A stretch of 44,115 nt of DNA from Candidatus Cloacimonadota bacterium (GTDB taxonomy: Bacteria; Cloacimonadota; Cloacimonadia; Cloacimonadales; Cloacimonadaceae): contig JAQUJJ010000015.1 of the NCBI GenBank assembly GCA_028681035.1, positions 1 through 44,115 of the forward strand, read 5' to 3'. Made by a program: the position numbers and the translations under genes. Shown piece by piece: positions 17,146-24,869 of this stretch; position 1 is the first letter of the stretch; each line of letters starts with the position of its first letter. The notes under the pieces are model-generated. The model searched no databases. It had not been told where the DNA came from and saw nothing but the letters and a program-made list of their open reading frames with translations.

Positions 17146-18966
17146 TTACTCTGATAGGGTGATTTTTAATATATCGTTGCCACTATTGCTGCTCATCTGG
17201 GCAAAATAAACCCCGCTGGAGATACCTAAATCATTAGTATCCCACACCAGGCTGTTTATGCCTTTTTTCTGATTGGCAAGGTGCATGGAATCTACCAATT
17301 GCCCTCTCAGATTGTAGAAACGGACAGTAACGTCAGAATCTTTACTAAGCCCAAAGCGCAAATTAGTAGAAGGATTAAAGGGATTGGGATAGTTGGATTG
17401 GAACCCAGTGATTTGCACCACTTCCGGGGTTGGCGTTTCACCCTGAGATGTCAGGGTTACTTGAATATGCCCATGAAACTGGCTTTCGTTGTTTATGGCG
17501 ATATCTTCCAGCCAATAATAATAAGTTCCTTCTTCATAGAGTTCAATATCTGTAAACACATAATGTGCTCCCTGTGAACTGTTTGCAGCTTGCAGCATAG
17601 AGCTGATGCAAGTAGCATTTGCCAAATCTGCATCATTGGCTCTCCAGATGCGATAGCCCAAGCAATTCGTTTCAGAAGCGGTATTCCATAGTATTTGCAC
17701 ATTATTGAATCCCAAGATGGTGGCAGTGAAAGAAGAAAGCGTAACCGGCAGGGTTTCTTCTTCCTTGGTGTAGGTACCGTTCACAGTCGGTAAAGTCCCT
17801 CCATTTTGCCAAGTCAGGTTTGTATTGATGCCTACCGTGAGGTCATTCACTGTATTCGCAGTGGGCGTTGTGGTAAAAACCCCACTGTCTTGATTTCCAC
17901 TAGCGTTGTAAGTGTAATTTGCCGCGCTGGAATAGCCGGCAAAGTTAGTCTGGATACAGCCTTTGATGATCAGATCGGCTACTGTTTCAGAAGATACGCC
18001 TTCCGAATGCTGCGTGATTAAAGTGGCACCATCTTCCAGGTAAAATCTGGCATCTCCCCATGTTTTAGAAGATTTAATGATATAAGGTCCCATATCCAAA
18101 GTAGAGCCACTCGTTACTCTGGCAAAACCAATGGCATAATTGCCATCTATCTCAATATTATTGTCGAGCGTTACTATTGTGGGATTGTCGATCGTCAAGC
18201 TCCAGATTGGTTCTGGAATATTGCCCACATGCTGAGGCACAGTACCGTTGAACAGGTAATCAGCTTTGGAAAAACTGTTGGTTCCTGTAATGCGAATGGC
18301 ACCATCATCAGCCATAAAACCACCCGGATTGGCAATTTCAAAACGGGGATGTTGACCAGTTACCTGCATCGAACCCGTACCATAGATATAGCCATCATGC
18401 CCGGAATCCAAGATAGAATAGCCTCTAACTTGCAAATTGTAGGTAGCAGCGTTGCCATCGTCAGTCAATTGTATGCTGCTATTATTGATGATTGTAGGGC
18501 GAGCATCTGCAGTTCCTTCTACGAGAATGATGGTGGCACCAGAAAAAGCTGAAAGTATCTGCCCGTTATTGGTGATGGTGCATCCTTGATCGACCTGGAT
18601 GGCTTTGTTCTGTATGACGCCGGTGCTCGCGATTTGCAAATGGGCGCCTAATCTTAAGTTTAGACCTCCACCACTGGACATTACGATATTCCCTTCCAAC
18701 ACTAAATCTCTGTCACAGTAGATAAAGTGATCCAAATATATGGTGTTCCCAATGGGGAAAGGTGATGGCGGTATCACGGTGGCAGTTACCCACCCAGATC
18801 CATTGTAATAAGACCAGCCGCCCGGATCTCCACAAGCAGCATAGCCCCAATTTGTTTTATAATCTCCTTCCACCTGAGCAGAAAGTGAAACTAACACCAG
18901 CACAAAAAGTACTGACAGTAGCAAGCGGTTAAGTATTATTCTGTTGAATTTAATTAAGCTCTTCAT
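17146..18966 (-). CDS. Secreted beta-rich protein with NPFNP-type C-terminal sorting domain
   Basis: I take the ATG at 18966 (AGAGG upstream), which gives a signal peptide ending VSLSA. The product has 606 residues. Residues 35-380 are repetitive, beta-helix-like (GNIVMSSGGGLNLRLGAHLQ; SILDSGHDGYIYGTGSMQVT). An FnIII-like module follows at about 410-510 (LPVTLSSFTATILGFNNVQI, YYYWLEDI). Residues 525-606 are a FlgD-like/type A sorting domain (NYPNPFNPSTNLRFGLSKDS, then GVYFAQMSS). In FCB bacteria such C-termini direct secretion or anchoring at the cell surface. The C-terminal half is clearly related to the protein at 35657-36934. It is monocistronic, with a TTGACA at 19015-19020 (minus strand). 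The substrate is unknown. Confidence 0.85.
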   Translation of the reverse strand: MKSLIKFNRIILNRLLLSVLFVLVLVSLSAQVEGDYKTNWGYAACGDPGGWSYYNGSGWVTATVIPPSPFPIGNTIYLDHFIYCDRDLVLEGNIVMSSGGGLNLRLGAHLQIASTGVIQNKAIQVDQGCTITNNGQILSAFSGATIILVEGTADARPTIINNSSIQLTDDGNAATYNLQVRGYSILDSGHDGYIYGTGSMQVTGQHPRFEIANPGGFMADDGAIRITGTNSFSKADYLFNGTVPQHVGNIPEPIWSLTIDNPTIVTLDNNIEIDGNYAIGFARVTSGSTLDMGPYIIKSSKTWGDARFYLEDGATLITQHSEGVSSETVADLIIKGCIQTNFAGYSSAANYTYNASGNQDSGVFTTTPTANTVNDLTVGINTNLTWQNGGTLPTVNGTYTKEEETLPVTLSSFTATILGFNNVQILWNTASETNCLGYRIWRANDADLANATCISSMLQAANSSQGAHYVFTDIELYEEGTYYYWLEDIAINNESQFHGHIQVTLTSQGETPTPEVVQITGFQSNYPNPFNPSTNLRFGLSKDSDVTVRFYNLRGQLVDSMHLANQKKGINSLVWDTNDLGISSGVYFAQMSSNSGNDILKITLSE

Positions 18967-19295
18967 TTGAATACCTCTTTTAGTTTTGGACGATAATGTT
19001 TGTGGTGCGATATTTGTCAAGCATAATATAGTTGCTATTCACCGATATTATGGGAAAGCAATTTATGGGGTGTAGCAGATTGAATAGGTGTTCCTGTTAA
19101 TAATTTGGGGGATGCCTATAAATCGGCGATGTGTAGGCAAGTGCCGCTTAACTCGAAGATACCGCACCAGTTATCTAAACCAACAGCTAAGGTGTGAAGC
19201 TTGAAAAACCTTTCGTAAATACAAACTAATTTGCCTTGTAGCACTGCTCCAGTTAATCTATAGGTAAAAAGCTATAACATAGGAGCGATACTATT

Positions 19296-20132
19296 ATGAA
19301 TGGAATTGTATTCTTCAAAACTGCTAATCTTGAGCTTATGCGGGGGTTTTACAGCCAAGTATTGGAGCTGCCGCTTTGGTTGGATCAGGGCAAGTGTGCC
19401 ATCTATCAAAACGGCAATATGCTCTTTGGATTTTGCCAGGCGGATAAAGCGGAAACTGAAGGCACGATTACCTTCTTTGTGCCTAAACATAGTGATGTAG
19501 ATGCCTTGTATGCCTCCCTGCAAAGCATTGCAGTGGAAGCTCCCAAAGCCAATCCTCATTTCTCTATCTATCATTTCTGGGCGAAAGATCCGGAAGGACG
19601 GAATCTGGAGTTTCAGGCATTTGAGCATCCCATTGAGCCGCACATTAGCTTAGGAGAAGGCTTAATCACGCGGCGCAGCATCAGGCAATATACTTCCCAA
19701 GCCGTGCCAGAGGAAATGCTTAATAAAGTGTTTGAACTATGCCGTTATGCGCCTACCGCTTGCAATATGCAAAGTTATTACTATGTGGTTATCAAACAGA
19801 GGGATGTGCTGGAGAAAATAGTAAATCTGCGTGGTCCCGCCGGAGAACCTATTCTTGCCTCTCCCTATGCCATTGCGGTGGTATCACGGGGCGAGCTTTC
19901 CCGCCGTAAAGTTCAGGATGCCTGCATCGCTGCATATCATCTGCTGTTGGCTGCAAAAGCTTATGGCTTGGGGACTTGTTGGGTTACCGATATGGATAAG
20001 AACGAGGTTAAAGACCTTTTAGGCGTGTCGCACGAGGATTATATTGCCTGTATAACGCCGATAGGCTTTCCCGCTGAAGATTTTCCCAAACCCAAACGGC
20101 ACGGAGTAAGCAGCTTTGTGAGGTATGTGTGA
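19296..20132 (+). CDS. VOC (glyoxalase-like) domain fused to a nitroreductase
   Basis: The protein has 278 residues. Residues 1-110 look like a VOC/glyoxalase module (FFKTANLELMRGFYSQVLEL, then FWAKDPEGRNLEFQAFEHP). Residues 120-278 are a nitroreductase-family FMN domain (LITRRSIRQYTSQAVPEEML, RYAPTACNMQSYYYVVIK, AYGLGTCWVTDM). The nitroreductase part is short, of the NADH-type SagB/NfnB-like minimal class. The substrate is unknown; such fusions may reduce an activated or electrophilic compound. AGGAG lies 10 nt before the ATG. It stands alone upstream of a repeat region, so there is no operon partner. The domain assignment is solid; the reaction is not. Confidence 0.82.
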   Translation: MNGIVFFKTANLELMRGFYSQVLELPLWLDQGKCAIYQNGNMLFGFCQADKAETEGTITFFVPKHSDVDALYASLQSIAVEAPKANPHFSIYHFWAKDPEGRNLEFQAFEHPIEPHISLGEGLITRRSIRQYTSQAVPEEMLNKVFELCRYAPTACNMQSYYYVVIKQRDVLEKIVNLRGPAGEPILASPYAIAVVSRGELSRRKVQDACIAAYHLLLAAKAYGLGTCWVTDMDKNEVKDLLGVSHEDYIACITPIGFPAEDFPKPKRHGVSSFVRYV

Positions 20133-20441
20133 CAGAAAACACGTTTTCGCAACCGGCAATGAAAGCGAGTCTGGAGTTCAAAGAGCCATTCCTGTCTTCA
20201 TATATACCTATAGTTTATTGGCTCTTTGGACTTTTACATGAAAGCGATTTGTGTCTGGAGTCCTTTGTGCCTATGCTAATTATATGTCCACCTATAACTT
20301 AACGGCACACTGGACTTCAGGAAACACTTTCATTATCGGTAGCGAAGGCAAGGCTTCAGTCAAGTTCAGCGATATCCCCTTGTTTTCTGAAGTCCAAAAT
20401 GCCGCTAAGATACAGGTAGCTATAAAGATATAGGAGGCACT
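20133..20441. other. Repeat-filled intergenic region before the dehydrogenase
   Basis: About 309 bp consist almost wholly of one single 62-nt hairpin (20173-20234) and one inverted pair (20257-20318 and 20389-20450). A 60-codon open frame here lies inside the repeats and is not taken as a gene. Confidence 0.7.
20173..20234. repeat. Single 62-nt hairpin element
   Basis: GGAGTTCAAAGAGCCA pairs with TGGCTCTTTGGACTTT around a loop containing TATATACCTATA. The length and end sequences are the same as in the paired copies. Confidence 0.6.
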
Positions 20442-20450
20442 TTGAACCCC
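20257..20450. repeat. Paired 62-nt hairpin element, copy 2, overlapping a gene start
   Basis: The left half is 20257-20318, the right half 20389-20450 in inverted orientation; the inner flanks continue as a near-perfect inverted repeat (GGACTTCAGGAAACA against TGTTTTCTGAAGTCC). The right half contains the AGGAGG and TTG start of the dehydrogenase gene. The inverse of 20389-20430 matches 26599-26640 with only about two differences. Confidence 0.65.
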
Positions 20451-21425
20451 AAAACACATAGCGTTCATGTAAAGCCCAAATTGTTATTGACTCGCCTCAT
20501 CCCCGAAGCAGCTATTGAACGGTTGCGTGAACATTTTGAGCTAAGCGTAAACCCACACGATAGCCCGCTTTCTCATGCAGAATTATGTGCAAAAGTAGTT
20601 GATGTGCAAGCCTTGATTTGCCTGCTTACCGATACAATCGATAAAAGCGTGATCGATTCAGCCCCTCATCTGAAAGTGATTTCCGCCTATGCCGTGGGCT
20701 ATAATAACATAGATGTGGAATATGCCACGTCTAAAGGAATAGCCGTGTGCAATACCGCAGGAGTGCTAACCGAAAGCACCGCCGACCTTGCCTGGGCTTT
20801 GATTATGGCAACCTGCCGCAGGATTACGGAAAGTGAAGCGTTTTTGCGTGCAGGGAAGTTCAAAGCTTGGGAACCAATGATGATGTTGGGGCAGGATGTA
20901 TTTAGCAAGACACTGGGCATTTTGGGCATGGGCAGAATCGGACAAGCTGTCGCCAAACGCGCTACTGGCTTTGGCATGAGGATAATTTATTATAGTTCTT
21001 CACCCAAAGAACTGCCCTTCAAAGCAGAAAGAGTGGAGCTTGACACCTTGCTGTGCGAATCGGACATCCTTTCTTTGCATGCCCCGCTTACCCCAGAAAC
21101 CAAGCATCTGATTGGGAAAGCTGAAATCGCCCTGATGAAACCCACCGCAACCTTGATAAACACAGCACGGGGTGCAATTGTGGACGAACCAGCACTAATC
21201 GCTGCCCTTAGCGAAAAAAGGATATTTGCCGCTGGCTTTGATGTTTACGAAGAAGAGCCACATATTCCCGCTGCGCTATTAGCTTTGGACAATGTGGTGC
21301 TGCTCCCACATATCGGTTCTGCCAGCATTGCCACACGCATTAACATGGGTATCATGGCTGCCGAAAACGCCCTTGCTGTAATCGAAGGAAGAACACCGCT
21401 ATCGCAGGTGAATAAGCTCGGATAG
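20442..21425 (+). CDS. D-2-hydroxyacid dehydrogenase (glyoxylate/hydroxypyruvate reductase-like)
   Basis: The protein has 327 residues, normal for the family. The start is TTG at 20442, with AGGAGG ending 4 nt before it; no in-frame ATG is near, and the conserved part begins at KPKLLLTRLIPE. The Rossmann motif is GILGMGRIGQAVAKR (about 165-179). The catalytic triad is visible: Arg in NTARGAIVDE, Glu in DVYEEEP, and His in LLPHIGSAS. It reduces 2-keto acids such as glyoxylate or hydroxypyruvate with NAD(P)H, or runs the reverse reaction. The substrate cannot be chosen from sequence alone. Its translation start is inside a repeat element, which is unusual. Confidence 0.9.
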   Translation: MNPKTHSVHVKPKLLLTRLIPEAAIERLREHFELSVNPHDSPLSHAELCAKVVDVQALICLLTDTIDKSVIDSAPHLKVISAYAVGYNNIDVEYATSKGIAVCNTAGVLTESTADLAWALIMATCRRITESEAFLRAGKFKAWEPMMMLGQDVFSKTLGILGMGRIGQAVAKRATGFGMRIIYYSSSPKELPFKAERVELDTLLCESDILSLHAPLTPETKHLIGKAEIALMKPTATLINTARGAIVDEPALIAALSEKRIFAAGFDVYEEEPHIPAALLALDNVVLLPHIGSASIATRINMGIMAAENALAVIEGRTPLSQVNKLG

Positions 21426-21605
21426 TATTGTGCACGTTCTGGGGAGAAAGTATAGCGCAGGAAACTGTTCCTAAATGAATAGATGAGAAACTGGATTACT
21501 GCTCCATGTTGATAAACGAGGAAATGTGAGAAAATCCTTGACATTTCAATATGTATGTTGTTTGTAGCTTTGCTAGTTAATTTAATATAATTAAGGAGAG
21601 CGATT

Positions 21606-22373
21606 ATGCAAAAACTAAAGGATTTAGACAGACTTCATAAGAGCTACAGTACTCTTTTGGTATCACTTAAAAACCATAACATTATCCAAGCTGAGACTTC
21701 CACAAAGGAAATTCTTGAGTTGCAAGATGGATTTTGGGAAAAAGTAAACACCTACATAGAAAGTGCCACTCCCGAAATAGAAGATTTGAAGAACAAATAC
21801 AACGATAACCAAGCTTATGCTGATGTATTAATGCCAATGCTGCTCTCTAGAAGTATCCCTGTGGAAATAGACGGTACTAAATTATTGATTGGTCCCATGG
21901 ATATAGAAATACATGTGAATGAGCATTATCTGCAAATCTCAATGGGACGCAAGAAACTAAGGGTGAGCAATCTGGAACCAGGATTGGTAGTTAAGCTAAT
22001 CGAAAAAACCTATCGTAAACTTAATAGCTCCTTCAATGCAAATAGTTTCTTTAAACGTCTGCTAAAGGCTTATGGTTTTGTTAATACCAGAATGTATTCA
22101 TCCAGAGAGGTAAAATACGGTTTCAGTGTGGCACTTAAAGAACTTTTCGATCTCTTTACGCTTTCACCCGCAGCCAGCGATTACAAGCTGGAAAACTTCC
22201 TGTGGGATATCGGCAGATTAACCGCCACCACCAATTTTGATAACTACCGTCTGGAGCTTGGTTATAGCCGTGATGTAAACAAAATGTACATCATTAAAAC
22301 CGCAAGTGGGGAAACGATAAAAGCCTCTACCATAACTATTCATAAAGAAGTTCCGCAAGATGAAAGCAAATAA
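21606..22373 (+). CDS. First gene of the BrxD/BrxL-like cassette, unknown function
   Basis: The protein has 255 residues and I do not recognise the family. Residues 1-60 are helical and coiled-coil-like (DLDRLHKSYSTLLVSLKNHN). A beta-rich part (about 80-130, VEIDGTKLLIGPMDIEIHVN, then YLQISMGRKKLRVSN) leads to a helical middle and a beta C-terminus. No cysteine pairs, nuclease or transmembrane motif are visible. AAGGAGAG lies 5 nt before the ATG. It overlaps the next gene by 14 bp, so it is part of the cassette. Its position in front of the ATPases resembles the small accessory BrxA/BrxB/BrxE-like genes of BREX loci, but I see no sequence match. A TTGACA at 21538-21543 may belong to its promoter. 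Confidence 0.72.
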   Translation: MQKLKDLDRLHKSYSTLLVSLKNHNIIQAETSTKEILELQDGFWEKVNTYIESATPEIEDLKNKYNDNQAYADVLMPMLLSRSIPVEIDGTKLLIGPMDIEIHVNEHYLQISMGRKKLRVSNLEPGLVVKLIEKTYRKLNSSFNANSFFKRLLKAYGFVNTRMYSSREVKYGFSVALKELFDLFTLSPAASDYKLENFLWDIGRLTATTNFDNYRLELGYSRDVNKMYIIKTASGETIKASTITIHKEVPQDESK

Positions 22374-23544
22374 AGAAGATTTAGAAGCCCTGCAAGGCGG
22401 CTTTCCTCCTAAAGACCCGGATTTAATTGAGTATCTCACGGTTCCCAATGAATGGCTGGAGCTGATGAAGAACTATTGTTTGAATCAAGTTATAGCAGCA
22501 GGTGGGAGCAAGGTTAAGATACTGTACGGTGGCAAGGCGACAGGTAAATCCCACTTCCTGCAAGCTCTAAAAGTTCATGCTGCCAGGGAAGGGTTCTTTG
22601 CCATAGACCTTGATATTTCACAGATTAGCTTTCACCTTACAGATTCCGTTGCTTTTTACAAAGCTGTGGTAGCACAGGTAGATTTGGAAAAGCTGGAAGA
22701 GACGCTTAGCTCTAAGATACTGGATAAACTTGGCTACAACCTTCAGGATTTCACTTCCTTTGGGGGTGCGCTGATGGATTATCTGTGCGAAAGGGAACAA
22801 TCTAACCCCGAACAAGCGAAGAAGGATATTAGAACTTGTGTGCATAGTATTGTGAATTCATTGGAACTGGAGTTTTCCTTTCGCAAGTTTATGCATATGT
22901 TTATGGAAGCTGTGGTGGAAAAAGATAAAGACTTTATGGCAATTGCTCGCGATTGGATACGGGGAGAGAAGATAGCAAGCCCCTATAAAAGATCGAGTAT
23001 GTTACATGAAACTCTTGCTAAGCACAATGCTCGCAGTTGGTTATATTCACTGGTAGAGATACTTAAGTTCATGGGCTATAAGGGCGTGATAATTCTGCTT
23101 GACCAATTTGAAGCAATCCTGCCCAAATCGGAGGCGGTGGTGCATTACACACCCATGAGACGAAATGATGTGTATGAGCTTATTCGGCAACTGATTGACG
23201 ACATGGATTTCTTTCCCAATACCTTAATTGTTATCTCTGGAAGCCGAGAGATATTTGAAGATGAGAAACACGGCTTAGCTAGTTATCATGCTTTATGGAT
23301 GAGGATACAGCCTGGTTTTGAACAATTGCAGAACCTAAATGTCTATTCAGATTTAATAGATTCGGACCTGATATTCCATAACATGCAGCTAAACGGACAA
23401 ATGGAACCACTAAAACAAAAGCTTTTAGAGCTTGGCGTACAGCCTCCCTATGCTGCCGATGATAGGGAAACTAACCGTGGCTTTGATTACCAAAACTTTA
23501 GGGAACTGCTTAGCACTAAAGGCTTTTGGACTGGGGAGAGATGA
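22360..23544 (+). CDS. BrxD-like (DUF2791-type) P-loop ATPase, first copy
   Basis: The protein has 394 residues. Walker A GGKATGKSHF begins at residue 57, directly followed by a helix and FFAIDLDISQ. Walker B is VIILLDQFEA, with Asp at 248 and Gln instead of the usual catalytic Glu next to it (Glu follows two residues later). The spacing of FYKAVVAQV, ARDWIRGEKIA, GYKGVIILLDQFE, SGSREIFEDEKHGLASYHAL matches the pattern I know from BrxD, the BREX P-loop protein (for example a WLRG motif, a GYKGL-D box, and a PEF-D-RGLYSY stretch). The overlaps with neighbours (14 bp and 1 bp) suggest a stoichiometric complex. BrxD is assigned by remembered motifs, not by a search. Confidence 0.75.
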   Translation: MKANKEDLEALQGGFPPKDPDLIEYLTVPNEWLELMKNYCLNQVIAAGGSKVKILYGGKATGKSHFLQALKVHAAREGFFAIDLDISQISFHLTDSVAFYKAVVAQVDLEKLEETLSSKILDKLGYNLQDFTSFGGALMDYLCEREQSNPEQAKKDIRTCVHSIVNSLELEFSFRKFMHMFMEAVVEKDKDFMAIARDWIRGEKIASPYKRSSMLHETLAKHNARSWLYSLVEILKFMGYKGVIILLDQFEAILPKSEAVVHYTPMRRNDVYELIRQLIDDMDFFPNTLIVISGSREIFEDEKHGLASYHALWMRIQPGFEQLQNLNVYSDLIDSDLIFHNMQLNGQMEPLKQKLLELGVQPPYAADDRETNRGFDYQNFRELLSTKGFWTGER

Positions 23545-24851
23545 TGGTAGAAAACTACGAAAATAGTGAACATAACCGCATGGTTCTGCTTTTAGAGGCT
23601 GTCCGAGCAGGAATCCCTACCCGTAGCTTAGTAGGTGCGTTGCCAGACCTAAGACAGAAACTGACCGATAGCATTGATACCGACCTGGAAGGCTTGGCAG
23701 GCGGTAAACAAGTAAAAGGAAGAGTGATTTGGGGAAGCTATGGACAGGGGAAAACGCATTTCCTGAAAACCGTGGAAAAGCGTATTCTGGAGCAAGGCTT
23801 TGCCGTCAGCTACTTTTCTTTAAACCGAGATTTGGGGCTTAACAACCTCTTTAACCTTTTCCCAGCTTTGTCTTCACATGTGCTTACCCGTGAAACCAAT
23901 ATCCCGGGGCTTTTAAATCAGCTTGCGGGGCATAGGTTATCTCTGCCTATGTTAGAGACGCTTTTTGAGCTTTGCAGCGGGATTAGCCATCCTCTTCCTC
24001 GGCTAATCTTTGAGAGCTTTATCAAATACGATGCCAATGAAATGATTCTTCTTTACAATGCTCTGATGGGTAAAAAAGAGAACATTACCGTTGCCAAACA
24101 ACTCGTTAGGTCTTTCCAGAAATTTGAGTATAAAAAGATGCCAAAGTTTGTCCAGAGGGAACACCTAATCTCTTTTGTAGAATTCTTTTCGCTGTTGGTG
24201 AAGAGCCTCGGCTATAAAGGATGGGTAATCCTCATCGACGAGCTGGAAATTGTAGGCAGAATGGGCAGAGTGAGCAGGCTGAACTCCTATAAAAACCTTT
24301 CGTGGCTGATGAATCTTAGTGGAGAACACAAGCTGCCCATTTATACTCTTGTGGCTTCAGCAGATGCCCTGAATGCAGATGTCTTCCGCGGTGCCAGGAA
24401 ACAAGATGCCATAGAGATGCCAATATTAGCCCAAGAGAGATTCGGGGACACAACAGCTAAGCTGCTTACTAAGTTCTTTGATCTTATAACAGGCTCTCAA
24501 GGTATGGTTCTTACCCCACTTAAGCCAAAGGATTATATCGTGCTGCTGGATAAATTGCTGGAAATCCACCAAGAAGCCATTCCCTGGAAACATGAACTGC
24601 CGGAAAACATGGTGCAGGATACTCTGAAACGCATTGACCCATCCACCAAGCCAGTACGCCAGATACTTAGAATGTTCATTGAGACCCTCGATCTATATTC
24701 CACAGTGGGAATCATCCCAGGAAAGTTTAACGACAACCTTCAGGAATTGTACGATTTTGATAGTGAGCTTCCCCACCTTCCGGAGGAAGATAGCAACAAC
24801 GAAACAAGTGGTTTCAGGGAAACACCTCTGAAAGACATGTTTGATGCGTAG
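23544..24851 (+). CDS. BrxD-like (DUF2791-type) P-loop ATPase, second copy
   Basis: The protein has 435 residues from the ATG at 23544, which overlaps the previous stop by 1 bp; GGAG lies 5 nt upstream. ATGs at 23541 and 23526 are alternatives. The N-terminus (HNRMVLLLEAVRAGIPTRSL) resembles the BrxD start, which precedes the nucleotide site. Walker A is GSYGQGKTHF (G64-T71), followed by GFAVSYFSLNRDLGLNNLFN. Walker B is VILIDELEIVG with Asp 232 and an intact Glu. A KFVQREHLISFVEFFSLLVK helix precedes GYKGW. It is more canonical than the first copy. Two divergent paralogues in tandem suggest a heteromeric ATPase. The next gene is 18 bp downstream. Confidence 0.8.
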   Translation: MVENYENSEHNRMVLLLEAVRAGIPTRSLVGALPDLRQKLTDSIDTDLEGLAGGKQVKGRVIWGSYGQGKTHFLKTVEKRILEQGFAVSYFSLNRDLGLNNLFNLFPALSSHVLTRETNIPGLLNQLAGHRLSLPMLETLFELCSGISHPLPRLIFESFIKYDANEMILLYNALMGKKENITVAKQLVRSFQKFEYKKMPKFVQREHLISFVEFFSLLVKSLGYKGWVILIDELEIVGRMGRVSRLNSYKNLSWLMNLSGEHKLPIYTLVASADALNADVFRGARKQDAIEMPILAQERFGDTTAKLLTKFFDLITGSQGMVLTPLKPKDYIVLLDKLLEIHQEAIPWKHELPENMVQDTLKRIDPSTKPVRQILRMFIETLDLYSTVGIIPGKFNDNLQELYDFDSELPHLPEEDSNNETSGFRETPLKDMFDA

Positions 24852-24869
24852 GCACAAGCGGAAATAGAC

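Noticed and set aside
20251..20433. 60-codon plus-strand open frame
   Set aside because: It lies within the paired hairpin element and ends at the dehydrogenase ribosome-binding site.
21538..21591. Sigma-70-type promoter before the cassette
   Set aside because: TTGACA is present, but no good -10 lies 16-18 bp downstream; the TATAAT at 21586 would leave almost no leader. Not listed as a feature.
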